From positions 1,818,073 through 1,882,072 of the forward strand of contig NZ_GL636091.1 in NCBI RefSeq assembly GCF_000186465.1: a stretch of 64,000 nucleotides of DNA, in the 5' to 3' direction. The notes beneath the pieces are model-generated. The model saw only the letters and a program-made list of their open reading frames with translations, was not told the DNA's origin and did not search any database. The translations under genes and the position numbers were made by a program. This document shows positions 21,118-31,394 of the stretch, one piece after another (positions within the stretch are counted from its first letter, which is position 1; the number at the start of each line of letters is the position of its first letter). The stretch comes from Streptococcus australis ATCC 700641. Its GTDB lineage: Bacteria; Bacillota; Bacilli; Lactobacillales; Streptococcaceae.

Positions 21118-22851
21118 TTAGTCTACGTTCACGTATTCTTTAGAAAGTTCAAGCACTTCTTCCATGGTTGAACATTCAGTAAGAGCACGATTAGCGTATT
21201 CTTGCATCTTAGCTGTGTCAAGTTTCTTCATCAAGCTACGTGTACGAAGGACAGATGTAGCTGACATTGAGAACTCATCCAAGCCCATTCCGACAAGAAG
21301 TGGAACAGCAGTTTGGTCACCAGCCATCTCACCACACATACCAGCCCATTTACCTTCAGCGTGAGCTGCTTTGATCACATTGTTAATCAAACGAAGGATC
21401 GATGGGTTATATGGTTGGTAAAGGTATGAAACTTGTTCGTTCATACGGTCAGCAGCCATTGTGTATTGGATCAAGTCGTTTGTACCAATTGAGAAGAAAT
21501 CAACTTCTTTGGCAAATTGGTCAGCCAACATCGCTGCAGCTGGGATTTCAATCATGATCCCTACTTCGATGTCGTCAGCAACGGCAACACCTTCAGCAAC
21601 CAATTTCGCTTTTTCTTCTTCCAGAATACCTTTAGCTGTACGGAACTCTGTCAACAAAGCAACCATTGGGAACATGATCCGCAATTTACCGTGAACAGAT
21701 GCACGAAGCAAAGCACGCAATTGTGTACGGAACATTTGGTTACCTGTTTCAGAGATAGAGATACGCAAAGCACGGTAACCCAAGAATGGGTTCATTTCTT
21801 TAGGAAGATCGAAGTAAGGAAGTTCTTTATCCCCACCGATATCCATTGTACGAACGACAACAGGTTTACCGTTCATACCTTCAAGAACTGCTTTGTAAGC
21901 TTCGTATTGGTCGTCTTCAGTTGGGAAATCTTGAGAATCCATGTACAAGAATTCTGTACGGTAGAGACCAACAGCTTCTGCACCATTTTCGTTCACACCT
22001 TCAACGTCTTTAGGTGTACCGATGTTAGCTGCCAACTCAAAGTGTTTACCATCTGCAGTCACTGTTTTCGCATCTTTAAGGAGAGCCCATTCAGCTTTTT
22101 GTTTCGCATAAGCTTCACCAGCTGCTTTAAAGGTTGCAATTTGTTCTTCACTTGGGTTGATGACTACTTCACCAGTGATTCCAGATACAGCCAAAACATC
22201 ACCATCTTTTACAAGATCGGTAATGTTGTTTGTACCAAGAACAGCTGCGATTTCAAGTGTACGAGCCATGATGGCTGAGTGACTGGTACGGCCACCAATG
22301 TTTGTAACAAAAGCTTTAACAAACTGTTTGTTCAATTGAGCTGTATCTGATGGAGTCAAGTCATGCGCAACCACGATTGCTTCTTCATTGATCGTCGCTG
22401 GGTTTGGCAATTTCTTACCAAGTAAGTTTGCAAGAACACGTTTGGTCACGTCGCGAATATCTGCCGCACGTTCTTGCATGTATGGGTTATCTTCCATTCC
22501 TTCAAAGATGGTGATAAACATGTCTGTGATTTCTTTCAATCCAGCCTCAGCATTCACCTTCTTCGTGCGAATCGTTTCCTTGATCTGACCAACCATTTCA
22601 GGGTCAGAAAGAACCATCATGTGAGCATCAAATACTTGTGCCGCTTCCTCACCAAGGCTCGCTACTGCATTCTCCCGAATAAGAGAAAGCTCGTTTTGTG
22701 AAGCTTCAAGAGCTGCATCCAAACGAGCTTCTTCTGCATTTGTATCTTCAACTGAGATTGTATCAAATGACAAGTCGGGTTGAACAAGTAGATATGCCTT
22801 AGCAACGGCAACACCATCAGATGCTGCAATTCCTTTAAGCATTTCTGTCAT
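21118..22851 (-). CDS. ptsI: PTS enzyme I (phosphoenolpyruvate-protein phosphotransferase)
   Basis: 577 residues. It takes phosphate from PEP and passes it to HPr, energising all PTS sugar uptake. The phosphorylated His is residue 191 in [12 protein letters not shown]; the PEP-binding barrel carries the GMCGEMAGD motif with the active Cys near residue 500. It follows ptsH by two bases in one operon and ends in a clear terminator. Confidence 0.97.
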   Translation of the reverse strand: MTEMLKGIAASDGVAVAKAYLLVQPDLSFDTISVEDTNAEEARLDAALEASQNELSLIRENAVASLGEEAAQVFDAHMMVLSDPEMVGQIKETIRTKKVNAEAGLKEITDMFITIFEGMEDNPYMQERAADIRDVTKRVLANLLGKKLPNPATINEEAIVVAHDLTPSDTAQLNKQFVKAFVTNIGGRTSHSAIMARTLEIAAVLGTNNITDLVKDGDVLAVSGITGEVVINPSEEQIATFKAAGEAYAKQKAEWALLKDAKTVTADGKHFELAANIGTPKDVEGVNENGAEAVGLYRTEFLYMDSQDFPTEDDQYEAYKAVLEGMNGKPVVVRTMDIGGDKELPYFDLPKEMNPFLGYRALRISISETGNQMFRTQLRALLRASVHGKLRIMFPMVALLTEFRTAKGILEEEKAKLVAEGVAVADDIEVGIMIEIPAAAMLADQFAKEVDFFSIGTNDLIQYTMAADRMNEQVSYLYQPYNPSILRLINNVIKAAHAEGKWAGMCGEMAGDQTAVPLLVGMGLDEFSMSATSVLRTRSLMKKLDTAKMQEYANRALTECSTMEEVLELSKEYVNVD

Positions 22852-22853
22852 GT

Positions 22854-23117
22854 TTATGCCAATCCTTCTTTTTCCATTGTTTCAGCGATTGCTGCAAGAG
22901 CGTCATCAGCATCAGCACCTTCAGCTGAGATTACAACGTCAGCTCCTTGACCAACACCCAGGCTCATAACACCCATGATTGATTTCAAGTTAACTGATTT
23001 ACCTTTGTATTCAAGAGTAATATCTGAAGCAAATTTGCTAGCAGTTTGAACCAACAAAGTTGCTGGACGTGCGTGGATACCTGTTTCTGCCACGATGTGG
23101 AAATCTTTAGAAGCCAT
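22854..23117 (-). CDS. ptsH: PTS phosphocarrier HPr
   Basis: 87 residues. His15 ([10 protein letters not shown]) carries phosphate to sugar-specific EIIA proteins; Ser46 ([11 protein letters not shown]) is the HPr-kinase target that makes P-Ser-HPr, the co-repressor for CcpA. It therefore links directly to the cre sites elsewhere in this window. The ribosome site AAGGAGAG lies before the ATG. Confidence 0.97.
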   Translation of the reverse strand: MASKDFHIVAETGIHARPATLLVQTASKFASDITLEYKGKSVNLKSIMGVMSLGVGQGADVVISAEGADADDALAAIAETMEKEGLA

Positions 23118-23177
23118 AGTTTGACTCTCCTTTTATAATTAGTTTTGAGTTATCTGTGATAACCCTTACAATTTGCT

Positions 23178-23206
23178 ATTATATCATCTTCTCCAATATT
23201 TTTCAA
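23178..23206 (-). promoter_or_regulatory. Promoter of ptsHI
   Basis: TTGAAA (23201-23206), 17 bases, TATAAT (23178-23183), with TG one base before the -10 (extended -10). A small GTTATC-ACA-GATAAC hairpin follows in the leader. Confidence 0.75.
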
Positions 23207-23416
23207 GATTTTTATCACACACTTACTGAAAATACTTACAGGAAGCACTCAATTTTTCTATTCTTTTGGACTACTTTTTTACTTTCTTCTATTAAATAAA
23301 TAGAATTGGTTTCATGGACACAGTATATAGAATTTTAGGAAAAACAACTAAATTACTTTGACTTAAAAAACCTATATTTTATCACGTTTTCCTTAATTTT
23401 CACCAATCCTTACAAT

Positions 23417-23470
23417 ACTACATATTGTGGTATCTTTCAGAATAGTTAATTTATATGCACAATATTTAGT
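23417..23470. promoter_or_regulatory. Pair of NrdR-box-like sites upstream of nrdH
   Basis: Read on the minus strand the first site is CCACAATATGTAGT (23417-23430); on the plus strand the second is GCACAATATTTAGT (23457-23470). They agree at 12 of 14 positions and resemble the NrdR box (ACACWATATATWGTGT type). Their centres are 40 bp apart, close to four helical turns, and both lie upstream of the -35. NrdR represses ribonucleotide reductase genes when dATP is high. Confidence 0.65.
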
Positions 23471-23478
23471 TAAAACTC

Positions 23479-23507
23479 TTGACAAGAAAAAACCTTTTGT
23501 TTATACT
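23479..23507 (+). promoter_or_regulatory. Promoter of the nrdHEF operon
   Basis: Consensus -35 TTGACA (23479-23484), 17 bases, TATACT (23502-23507). Confidence 0.8.
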
Positions 23508-23546
23508 AGATACAGATTTATGAATTTAGAGGAGTTAGATCACACT

Positions 23547-23765
23547 ATGGTGACAATTTATTCAAAAAATAATTGCGTTCAATGTAAAATGACCAAACGT
23601 TTTTTAGATACCAATCACGTTGAATACCGTGAAATTAATCTAGATGAGCAACCTGAGTTTGTAGACCATGTAAAGAATCTTGGTTTCAATGCTGCACCGG
23701 TTATCCAGACTGCTGATGAAGTCTTCTCTGGATTCCAACCAGCTAAACTCAAAAAATTATCTTAA
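23547..23765 (+). CDS. nrdH: Glutaredoxin-like NrdH redoxin
   Basis: 72 residues with the redox pair CVQC (Cys10, Cys13) and the C-terminal FSGFQPAKL signature of NrdH. It reduces the class Ib ribonucleotide reductase using thioredoxin reductase. I start at 23547, where AGAGGAG lies 12 bases upstream; a longer frame upstream crosses the promoter and is not real. Between it and nrdE lie a symmetric hairpin and a terminator-like hairpin. Confidence 0.93.
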   Translation: MVTIYSKNNCVQCKMTKRFLDTNHVEYREINLDEQPEFVDHVKNLGFNAAPVIQTADEVFSGFQPAKLKKLS

Positions 23766-23792
23766 TACTGTTAAACAGGATCTGATCGGTCT

Positions 23793-23832
23793 AGGGATTT
23801 CACCACTGTAGAAAGCTACTACGGTGTTCCCT
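23793..23832 (+). other. Symmetric imperfect hairpin in the nrdH-nrdE spacer
   Basis: AGGGA, CACC and GTAG on the left pair in order with CTAC, GGTG and TCCCT on the right, around an AAAG loop, with two small internal loops. It begins 27 bases after the nrdH stop. No known RNA family is recognised. Confidence 0.6.
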
Positions 23833-23849
23833 GGCCCTTTTACTTGTAC

Positions 23850-23875
23850 AGGGGAGCTTGCCTCCCCTTTGTTTT
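23850..23875 (+). terminator. Terminator or attenuator between nrdH and nrdE
   Basis: AGGGGAG-CTTGC-CTCCCCT followed by TTGTTTTTG. It would reduce read-through from nrdH into nrdE unless relieved. Confidence 0.65.
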
Positions 23876-23896
23876 TGAATTAGAAAAAGGAACATT

Positions 23897-26056
23897 ATGG
23901 GATTAAAATCACTTGAAGACGTAACCTACTTCCGTCTTAATAATGAAATCAACCGTCCAGTAAACGGTCAAATCATGCTTCATAAAGATAAAGAAGCCTT
24001 GGATGCCTTCTTCAAAGAAAACGTTGTGCCAAATACCATGGCCTTCGATTCAATAACGGATAAAATCAACTACCTTATTGAACACAACTATATCGAAACA
24101 GCCTTCATTCAGAAGTACCGTCCTGATTTTTTGGAAGAATTGGCCCAATTTATCAAAGATCAAAACTTCCAATTCAAGTCCTTCATGGCTGCCTATAAAT
24201 TCTATAACCAGTACGCTCTGAAAACAAATGATGGAGAATACTATCTCGAAAGCATGGAAGACCGCGTCTTCTTCAACGCTCTCTATTTTGCGGATGGAAA
24301 TGAAGACATTGCAAAGGACATCGCAAACGAAATCATCCACCAACGCTACCAACCAGCTACTCCTTCATTCTTAAATGCTGGACGTGCCCGCCGTGGAGAA
24401 TTGGTCTCCTGTTTCTTGATCCAAGTAACCGATGACATGAATGCGATCGGACGCTCTATCAACTCTGCCCTTCAACTTTCTCGTATCGGTGGTGGGGTTG
24501 GGATTTCCCTCAGCAACCTTCGTGAAGCTGGAGCACCGATCAAGGGCTATGAAGGAGCTGCTTCTGGGGTCGTTCCTGTTATGAAACTCTTTGAAGATAG
24601 CTTCTCTTATTCAAACCAATTGGGTCAACGCCAAGGGGCTGGGGTGGTTTACCTCAACGTCTTCCACCCAGACATCATCGCCTTCCTTTCTACTAAGAAA
24701 GAGAATGCCGATGAAAAGATTCGGGTTAAGACCCTTTCACTTGGTGTCGTCGTACCAGACAAATTCTATGAGTTGGCTCGTAAGAATGAAGAAATGTACC
24801 TCTTCAGCCCATATTCTGTAGAGCGTGAATACGGAGTACCATTCAACTACATCGACATCACTGAAAAATACGATGAGTTGGTCGCTAATCCAAATATCCG
24901 CAAGACAAAAATCAAGGCGCGTGATTTGGAAACTGAAATTTCTAAATTGCAACAAGAATCTGGTTACCCTTATGTAGTCAACATCGATACTGCTAACCGG
25001 GCAAACCCAGTTGATGGGAAGATCATCATGAGTAACTTGTGTTCAGAAATCCTCCAGGTTCAAGAACCAAGCTTGATCAACGATGCCCAAGAATTCATTA
25101 AAATGGGGACAGATGTCTCCTGTAACCTTGGTTCAACCAACGTGGTCAACATGATGACCTCACCTGACTTTGGTCGTTCCATTCGTGCCATGGTTCGTGC
25201 CTTGACCTTTGTAACCGATAGTTCTCACATCGTCGCTGTTCCTACTATCGACCATGGAAACAGCCAAGCGCATACATTCGGACTTGGAGCCATGGGACTT
25301 CACAGCTATCTTGCCCAACAATTGATCGAATACGGCTCACCTGAGTCTGTTGAGTTTACGAGCATCTACTTCATGCTTATGAACTACTGGACCCTCGTAG
25401 AATCAAACAACATCGCGCGTGAACGGGGTATTACCTTCCACAACTTTGAAAAATCAGACTATGCCAACGGTAGCTACTTCGATAAGTACACGACTGGAGA
25501 GTTTGTTCCACAATCTGATCGCGTCAAAGAACTCTTTAAAGATATCTTCATTCCAAGTGCAGAAGATTGGGCAGAATTGCGTGCGAAGGTTCAAGCAGAT
25601 GGTCTTTACCACCAAAACCGCTTGGCTGTGGCACCAAATGGTTCTATCAGCTACATCAATGATGTATCTGCTTCTATCCACCCAATCACACAACGGATTG
25701 AAGAACGTCAAGAAAAGAAAATCGGGAAGATCTACTATCCTGCTGCAGGATTATCAACAGATACCATTCCTTACTACACTTCTGCTTACGACATGGATAT
25801 GCGGAAAGTGATTGATGTCTACGCTGCTGCAACTGAGCACGTAGACCAAGGGCTCTCACTGACTCTCTTTATGCGCAGTGACATTCCAAAAGGTCTTTAT
25901 GAATGGAAAACTGAAAACAAACAAACCACTCGTGACTTGTCTATCCTTCGCAACTATGCCTTTAATAAGGGAATCAAGTCTATCTACTACGTCCGTACCT
26001 ATACAGATGATGGTGGGGAAGTCGGTGCTAACCAATGTGAAAGCTGTGTGATTTGA
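23897..26056 (+). CDS. nrdE: Class Ib ribonucleoside-diphosphate reductase alpha subunit NrdE
   Basis: 719 residues. It is the aerobic enzyme that turns ribonucleoside diphosphates into deoxy forms, using the radical made on NrdF. It has the substrate-site Cys in SCFLIQVTDDM (about residue 170), the NLCSEI motif with the active-site Cys, and a C-terminal redox pair at Cys714 and Cys717 (CESCVI) that is re-reduced by NrdH. There is no long N-terminal ATP cone, as expected for Ib. AAAGGAA precedes the ATG. Downstream, nrdK and nrdF would be usual; here a DUF4238 gene intervenes. Confidence 0.97.
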   Translation: MGLKSLEDVTYFRLNNEINRPVNGQIMLHKDKEALDAFFKENVVPNTMAFDSITDKINYLIEHNYIETAFIQKYRPDFLEELAQFIKDQNFQFKSFMAAYKFYNQYALKTNDGEYYLESMEDRVFFNALYFADGNEDIAKDIANEIIHQRYQPATPSFLNAGRARRGELVSCFLIQVTDDMNAIGRSINSALQLSRIGGGVGISLSNLREAGAPIKGYEGAASGVVPVMKLFEDSFSYSNQLGQRQGAGVVYLNVFHPDIIAFLSTKKENADEKIRVKTLSLGVVVPDKFYELARKNEEMYLFSPYSVEREYGVPFNYIDITEKYDELVANPNIRKTKIKARDLETEISKLQQESGYPYVVNIDTANRANPVDGKIIMSNLCSEILQVQEPSLINDAQEFIKMGTDVSCNLGSTNVVNMMTSPDFGRSIRAMVRALTFVTDSSHIVAVPTIDHGNSQAHTFGLGAMGLHSYLAQQLIEYGSPESVEFTSIYFMLMNYWTLVESNNIARERGITFHNFEKSDYANGSYFDKYTTGEFVPQSDRVKELFKDIFIPSAEDWAELRAKVQADGLYHQNRLAVAPNGSISYINDVSASIHPITQRIEERQEKKIGKIYYPAAGLSTDTIPYYTSAYDMDMRKVIDVYAAATEHVDQGLSLTLFMRSDIPKGLYEWKTENKQTTRDLSILRNYAFNKGIKSIYYVRTYTDDGGEVGANQCESCVI

Positions 26057-26062
26057 TTACTT

Positions 26063-26911
26063 ATGGTTACAAAAAAACAACATTATTATCCAAGAAGCTT
26101 ACTTAAACATTTTGCTGATAATACAAGTAAGTTTCATGTTTATAATTGCATTGCTAATATGGAACAATATGTCCACTATGAAAGTATATGTTACAAGAAA
26201 TATACCTACGAAGAAAAAAGATCAGATAATCGTATTATTGTTGATAATATTCTTGAAAATAAGCTTAGTAGATTTGAAGGGGAGATTTCTGAAATAGTTG
26301 AACATATCGTATTATCAAGAAAACCATGTACCTTAAATCAAAGCGAAATTGAAACAATCTGGAAATATATGTTTCTCCAAGAAATCAGAACTGACTCTGG
26401 CAGAGTAAGGTTAGTATCTAATTTTATTAATCATTTCTCAGAATCTCGGGGGTTCCCAATTGAATTAGCTGAAATAAAGAACAATCTAGAAAATATTAAT
26501 ATTTTTAATAAAGTAATGAAAAAAGATAAAAATTTAGAGAGTTTTCTCAGTTTTTTTAAAAAGCCTAAACAAATGAATTTTCATATCTCTATTGGCAATG
26601 GATTTCTAACTAGTGATAATCCAGTTGTTTCAACATTCGGACCTCCAAACATTCCAAATGGATTTCAAATCCTAATGCCTATTTCCCCTTATCTGTGTTT
26701 TGAATTCCAAAATAATGAAATGAATTGCTCTGATAATTTATGGGTGGAAATGACAAATGAGAAATTGCGCTATATTAATGAAGCCACTATTAATACTGCC
26801 AACTATTATATAATATCAAATAAACCTTTTAATATTACACATCAAATGTATATTTATAATCGCTTTAAAAATATAAATTGGATACACAACTCTCGTCACT
26901 TTAAAAATTAA
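26063..26911 (+). CDS. DUF4238 domain protein inserted in the nrd operon
   Basis: 282 residues beginning KKQHYYPRSLLKHFA, the N-terminal signature of DUF4238 (H-Y-P...L..F). The later NGFLTSDNPVVS segment is also typical of that family. The function is unknown. Composition differs sharply from the neighbours: bases 26101-26160 contain 14 G+C (23%), against about 32 (53%) in 24601-24660 of nrdE. The start is 6 bases after the nrdE stop with no good ribosome site, so it would depend on coupling to nrdE. It is in the same direction as nrdE and nrdF and leaves both intact. Acquisition by horizontal transfer is likely (inference). Confidence 0.75.
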   Translation: MVTKKQHYYPRSLLKHFADNTSKFHVYNCIANMEQYVHYESICYKKYTYEEKRSDNRIIVDNILENKLSRFEGEISEIVEHIVLSRKPCTLNQSEIETIWKYMFLQEIRTDSGRVRLVSNFINHFSESRGFPIELAEIKNNLENINIFNKVMKKDKNLESFLSFFKKPKQMNFHISIGNGFLTSDNPVVSTFGPPNIPNGFQILMPISPYLCFEFQNNEMNCSDNLWVEMTNEKLRYINEATINTANYYIISNKPFNITHQMYIYNRFKNINWIHNSRHFKN

Positions 26912-26934
26912 AAATTATTTCATAGGAGATTGTC

Positions 26935-27894
26935 ATGCAAACTTACTACAAAGCCATTAACTGGAATGCCATCGAGGATGTCATCGATAAATCTACTTGG
27001 GAAAAGCTAACCGAACAATTCTGGTTGGATACACGTATTCCTTTGTCAAACGACTTGGACGACTGGAGAAAGCTTTCTAACAAGGAAAAAGACCTTGTTG
27101 GTAAAGTCTTTGGTGGATTGACACTCTTGGATACCATGCAGTCCGAAACTGGTGTGCAAGCTCTTCGTGCAGATATCCGTACTCCTCATGAAGAAGCTGT
27201 CTTTAACAACATCCAATTTATGGAATCTGTCCATGCTAAGTCCTACTCTTCTATCTTTTCTACCTTGAATACTAAGTCAGAAATCGAAGAGATTTTCGAA
27301 TGGACCAATACCAATCCCTTCCTTCAAAAGAAGGCAGAAATCATCAACGAGATCTACCTCAATGGCACTCCTCTAGAAAAGAAAGTAGCCAGCGTCTTCC
27401 TTGAAACCTTCCTCTTCTACTCTGGTTTCTTCACACCGCTCTACTATCTTGGAAACAACAAGTTGGCCAACGTGGCAGAAATCATCAAGTTGATCATTCG
27501 GGACGAATCTGTTCACGGAACCTATATCGGCTACAAGTTCCAACTTGGATTTAACGAATTACCAGAAGAGGAACAAGAAAAACTCAAAGAATGGATGTAT
27601 GACTTGCTCTACACCCTCTATGAGAATGAAGAAGGCTATACAGAGAGCCTCTATGACGGTGTTGGCTGGACAGAGGAAGTCAAGACCTTCCTTCGTTATA
27701 ACGCTAACAAAGCCCTCATGAACCTGGGACAAGACCCGCTCTTCCCAGACTCAGCAGATGATGTCAACCCAATCGTCATGAATGGGATCTCAACCGGTAC
27801 ATCCAACCACGACTTCTTCTCTCAAGTCGGAAATGGTTACCTTCTCGGTGAAGTAGAAGCCATGCAGGATGACGATTACAACTACGGCCTATAA
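26935..27894 (+). CDS. nrdF: Class Ib ribonucleotide reductase beta subunit NrdF
   Basis: 319 residues. It houses the dimetal (Mn or Fe) centre and tyrosyl radical. Ligand regions are LLDTMQSETG, FMESVHAKSYSSIF (Glu, His and the radical Tyr), FLETFLFYSGF and RDESVHGTYIG. AGGAG lies before the ATG. The activating flavodoxin NrdI is not in the window. The operon ends at a strong terminator. Confidence 0.97.
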   Translation: MQTYYKAINWNAIEDVIDKSTWEKLTEQFWLDTRIPLSNDLDDWRKLSNKEKDLVGKVFGGLTLLDTMQSETGVQALRADIRTPHEEAVFNNIQFMESVHAKSYSSIFSTLNTKSEIEEIFEWTNTNPFLQKKAEIINEIYLNGTPLEKKVASVFLETFLFYSGFFTPLYYLGNNKLANVAEIIKLIIRDESVHGTYIGYKFQLGFNELPEEEQEKLKEWMYDLLYTLYENEEGYTESLYDGVGWTEEVKTFLRYNANKALMNLGQDPLFPDSADDVNPIVMNGISTGTSNHDFFSQVGNGYLLGEVEAMQDDDYNYGL

Positions 27895-27900
27895 GACAAA

Positions 27901-27922
27901 AACCTTTCCAGACGGAAAGGTT
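27901..27922 (+). terminator. Terminator of the nrd operon
   Basis: AACCTTTCC-AGAC-GGAAAGGTT followed by a T run. Confidence 0.9.
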
Positions 27923-27970
27923 TTTTTGTTGCAATCTTTTTCTGATTGGAGCTACTTATTTTTTGAAAAA

Positions 27971-27996
27971 AGAGGTTGGACAAACATCCAACCTCT
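27971..27996 (-). terminator. Terminator of alaS
   Basis: Perfect stem AGAGGTTGGA with TCCAACCTCT around a 6-base loop; on the minus strand it is followed by T6. Confidence 0.9.
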
Positions 27997-28004
27997 TCTG
28001 TTTA

Positions 28005-30623
28005 TTACAATTTACCTGCTACGGCATCCAACAATTCTTGGATTTTCGCTTGGTTGCTTCCTCCTGCCATGGCCATGTCTGGTTTTCCGCCGCCACGTCC
28101 ATCAACGATTGGAGCTAATTCTTTGACCAAGTTACCTGCGTGTACATCTTTTGTCTTGCTGGCTACAAGGACGTTCACTTTGTCACCGATTGCTGCGACA
28201 AGAACAAGGACGTCTGAGTAGTCTTTTTGTTTCCAGTTATCCGCAAAGGTACGAAGAGCACCCGCATCAGAAACAGAAACTTGGCTAGCAATATAACGGT
28301 GACCGTTTGCTTCTTGAACATGTTTGAAGACATCACCTGCCACTGCTGCTGCTGCTTTTTCCTTCAATTCTGCATTTTCTTTTTGCAATTGACGGAGTTG
28401 TTCTTGAAGTCCTTCAACCTTGTGAGGTACTTCTTTGAGTTGAGGAGCTTTCAAGGTTGCTGCGACTGCTTTCAGTGCATCTTCTTGTTCACGATAAGCT
28501 TCAAAGGCTTCCTTACCAGTCACTGCCAAGATACGACGAGTTCCTGATCCAATCCCTTCTTCTTTAACAATCTTGAAAAGACCGATCTCAGAAGTATTGC
28601 CAACGTGGGTACCACCACAAAGCTCGACTGAGTAGTCACCAATGGTGACAACACGGACTTCCTTACCGTATTTCTCACCAAAGAGGGCCATAGCTCCCAT
28701 TTCTTTAGCTGTATCAATATCTGTCTCAACTGTTTCTACAGCGATCGCTTCCCAAATCTTTTCATTGACTTGTTGTTCAATGGCACGCAATTCTTCAGGA
28801 GTTACCGCTTGGAAATGAGTGAAGTCAAAACGAAGGAATTCTACTTCGTTAAGAGATCCTGCTTGAGTAGCATGGTGGCCAAGGATATTGTGAAGAGCTG
28901 CATGGAGTAAGTGAGTCGCTGTGTGGTTTTTCATGACACGATGACGACGGTTCGTATCGATTGCCAAGGTATATTCTTGGTTCAAAGCAAGTGGAGCATG
29001 AACTTCAACGGTATGAAGAGCTTGTCCGTTTGGTGCTTTTTGAACGTCTGTTACAGTCGCTACGACATTTCCTGTAGCATCCAAGATTTGACCATGGTCA
29101 GCAACCTGTCCACCCATTTCAGCGTAGAATGGAGTTTCTGCAAAGATCAGTGATGCAGTTCCTTCTGAAACAGCTTCTACTTCTGCGTTATCTGCTACGA
29201 TAGCCACTAATTTTGAAGGCAATTGGCTAGCATTGTAGTTAAAGACGCTCTCAACAGTGATATTTTGAAGGGTTTCGTTTTGCATCCCCATGGATCCGCC
29301 TTTGACAGCTGACGCACGCGCACGTTCTTGTTGTTCCTTCATAGCTGCTTCAAAACCTTCACGGTCAACTGTCATACCAGCTTCTTCAGCGATTTCTTCT
29401 GTCAACTCCACTGGGAATCCATAAGTATCGTAGAGTTTGAAGACATCTTGACCAGCGATAACCGTTTGACCTTTTTCTTTCAAGTCTGCTACGATTGTTT
29501 CTGCAAAGTGTTGACCTGAGTGAAGGGTACGAGCAAATGACTCTTCCTCGCTCTTCACAATTTTCTCGATAAAGTCACGTTTTTCAAGCACTTCTGGATA
29601 GTAGCTTTCCATGATTTTACCAACGGTTGGAACCAGTTTGTAAAGGAAAGGCTCATTGATGCCCAATTTTTGACCATGCATAGATGCACGACGAAGAAGA
29701 CGACGAAGGACATAACCACGGCCTTCATTTCCAGGGAGAGCCCCATCACCGATAGCAAATGAAAGAGAACGGATATGGTCTGCGATGACCTTGAAGCTCA
29801 TGTTGTCACCATCTTGGTCGTAAACTTTACCAGACAATTTTTCCACTTCACGGATGATTGGCATGAAGAGGTCCGTTTCAAAGTTAGTTTTCGCCCCTTG
29901 GATCACGGCTACCAAACGCTCCAAACCAGCGCCCGTATCAATGTTTTTGTGTGGCAATTCCTTGTATTCACTACGAGGTACAGCTGGATCTGCGTTAAAT
30001 TGTGACAAAACGATATTCCAGATTTCGATGTAACGGTCGTTTTCGATATCTTCTGCAAGGAGGCGAATACCGATGTTTTCTGGGTCAAAGGCTTCCCCAC
30101 GGTCGAAGAAGATTTCTGTATCTGGTCCAGAAGGTCCAGCACCGATTTCCCAGAAGTTGTCTTCAATTGGGATCAAGTGACTTGGATCTACACCCACTTC
30201 AATCCAGCGATTGTAAGAATCCGTATCAGCTGGGTAGTAGGTCATGTAGAGTTTGTCTTTGGGGAAGTCAAACCATTCAGGACTTGTCAAAAGTTCATAA
30301 GCCCAAGTGATGGCTTCATCACGGAAGTAATCACCGATTGAGAAGTTACCCAACATTTCAAACATGGTATGGTGACGAGCTGTTTTTCCTACGTTTTCAA
30401 TATCGTTGGTACGGATGGCCTTTTGCGCATTGGTAATCCGTGGGTTTTCAGGGATGATAGTCCCATCAAAGTATTTCTTAAGGGTTGCTACCCCTGAGTT
30501 GATCCATAAAAGGGTTGGATCGTTGACAGGAACCAAGCTAACAGATGGTTCTACTGAGTGACCTTTGGTAGCCCAGAAATCAAGCCACATTTGGCGGACT
30601 TGTGCACTAGATAATTGTTTCAT
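28005..30623 (-). CDS. alaS: Alanyl-tRNA synthetase
   Basis: 872 residues, normal full length. The class II catalytic domain opens with [18 protein letters not shown]; the editing domain has the zinc-binding [11 protein letters not shown] and the CGGTHV motif; a C-terminal coiled-coil and DHHA1-like domain ends with [14 protein letters not shown]. It is preceded by a LURP-one-like gene and an alanine T-box riboswitch that probably controls both. Confidence 0.97.
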   Translation of the reverse strand: MKQLSSAQVRQMWLDFWATKGHSVEPSVSLVPVNDPTLLWINSGVATLKKYFDGTIIPENPRITNAQKAIRTNDIENVGKTARHHTMFEMLGNFSIGDYFRDEAITWAYELLTSPEWFDFPKDKLYMTYYPADTDSYNRWIEVGVDPSHLIPIEDNFWEIGAGPSGPDTEIFFDRGEAFDPENIGIRLLAEDIENDRYIEIWNIVLSQFNADPAVPRSEYKELPHKNIDTGAGLERLVAVIQGAKTNFETDLFMPIIREVEKLSGKVYDQDGDNMSFKVIADHIRSLSFAIGDGALPGNEGRGYVLRRLLRRASMHGQKLGINEPFLYKLVPTVGKIMESYYPEVLEKRDFIEKIVKSEEESFARTLHSGQHFAETIVADLKEKGQTVIAGQDVFKLYDTYGFPVELTEEIAEEAGMTVDREGFEAAMKEQQERARASAVKGGSMGMQNETLQNITVESVFNYNASQLPSKLVAIVADNAEVEAVSEGTASLIFAETPFYAEMGGQVADHGQILDATGNVVATVTDVQKAPNGQALHTVEVHAPLALNQEYTLAIDTNRRHRVMKNHTATHLLHAALHNILGHHATQAGSLNEVEFLRFDFTHFQAVTPEELRAIEQQVNEKIWEAIAVETVETDIDTAKEMGAMALFGEKYGKEVRVVTIGDYSVELCGGTHVGNTSEIGLFKIVKEEGIGSGTRRILAVTGKEAFEAYREQEDALKAVAATLKAPQLKEVPHKVEGLQEQLRQLQKENAELKEKAAAAVAGDVFKHVQEANGHRYIASQVSVSDAGALRTFADNWKQKDYSDVLVLVAAIGDKVNVLVASKTKDVHAGNLVKELAPIVDGRGGGKPDMAMAGGSNQAKIQELLDAVAGKL

Positions 30624-30659
30624 GTTTTCTCCTCTATTTATTGTTTTCTATTGATTGGC

Positions 30660-31142
30660 TTAGGAGCCATTTTCCATCATTTCTACATAGTCAATGGCAA
30701 GACACAAGGAAATCACCAGATTGGCATATTCCTCTTCATAGACGGAAACCTGATAAGTCGACGTCAAGGTAAAGACTTGCTTGCTAATCTCTGCAACCAG
30801 CTGGTCGCGATCATCCAATAACTTGAAATCCAAATCCCAGATATTGCCTTCGATGCGTAGTCCTAAATTAGAAATTTCGTACTTATCACGGAGTAAGGTC
30901 AGTTTTTTACGGATAAAAAAACTGGAGCCATCCGCTAATTCTACAGTGAATTGAGGTAAGAGGCTAAAAGGCTTCTTCGTGATATGGCTGACCTTCTGGC
31001 CTTCCACATCAAATACCGTAAAGGTTTTAGGAATTTTCAAAAATGAACCTTCTACCTGGTATTCTACCATTCCCAGATCATTTTTGATATCAAAGCGTTC
31101 CCCTCCAAGTCGAAACTTTTGTTTGACCAGATACGTTTTCAT
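30660..31142 (-). CDS. LURP-one-related (LOR) family protein
   Basis: 160 residues predicted almost all beta-strand, resembling the LURP-one/YxjI (Tubby-like beta-barrel) family: VKQKFRLGGERFDIKNDLG near the start, and the central DLDFKLLD. The function in bacteria is unknown. It sits between the T-box leader and alaS, 36 bases before alaS, so it should rise when charged tRNA-Ala falls. GGAGG lies 5-6 bases before the ATG. Confidence 0.75.
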   Translation of the reverse strand: MKTYLVKQKFRLGGERFDIKNDLGMVEYQVEGSFLKIPKTFTVFDVEGQKVSHITKKPFSLLPQFTVELADGSSFFIRKKLTLLRDKYEISNLGLRIEGNIWDLDFKLLDDRDQLVAEISKQVFTLTSTYQVSVYEEEYANLVISLCLAIDYVEMMENGS

Positions 31143-31210
31143 CAGTTTCCTCCTGCAAATCCTTATTAAAACCTTTCTCTTATTAGAAAGGATCTCCGGT
31201 AGAAATGCTG

Positions 31211-31388
31211 AAAAAAAGACAAGCTCACTAACGAAGGGCGAAAAACCGCGGTACCACCTTCATTCAATGAACTTGTCATTCTTCATTCGATTATGTAATT
31301 GTTCTATTGAGTAGCAAAATCATTCCTCTTCCATGGCTCGCACCCCCGCCACTTCTCTGAATCTGATTCTAAATGATTTATTCTCAAC
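31211..31388 (-). promoter_or_regulatory. T-box riboswitch, alanine-specific
   Basis: The canonical T-box sequence AAGGTGGTACCGCGG is at 31246-31260 (minus strand). Stem I pairs TTGAG with CTCAA and ATCATT with AATGAT, leaving a specifier loop TTTGCTA whose codon GCT (31313-31315) reads alanine; GGTGCGAGCC forms the distal loop region. The terminator stem pairs GACAAGTTCATT (31266-31277) with AGTGAGCTTGTC (31218-31229), followed by T7. Uncharged tRNA-Ala should favour the antiterminator and allow transcription of the LOR gene and alaS. A second weak hairpin (31172-31191) follows. Confidence 0.93.
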
Positions 31389-31394
31389 TATCTC

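Noticed and set aside
21517..22278. 253-codon open frame on the plus strand inside ptsI
   Set aside because: It is the mirror of a highly conserved gene; the translation is rich in Cys, His and Phe as expected for antisense frames and has no ribosome site.
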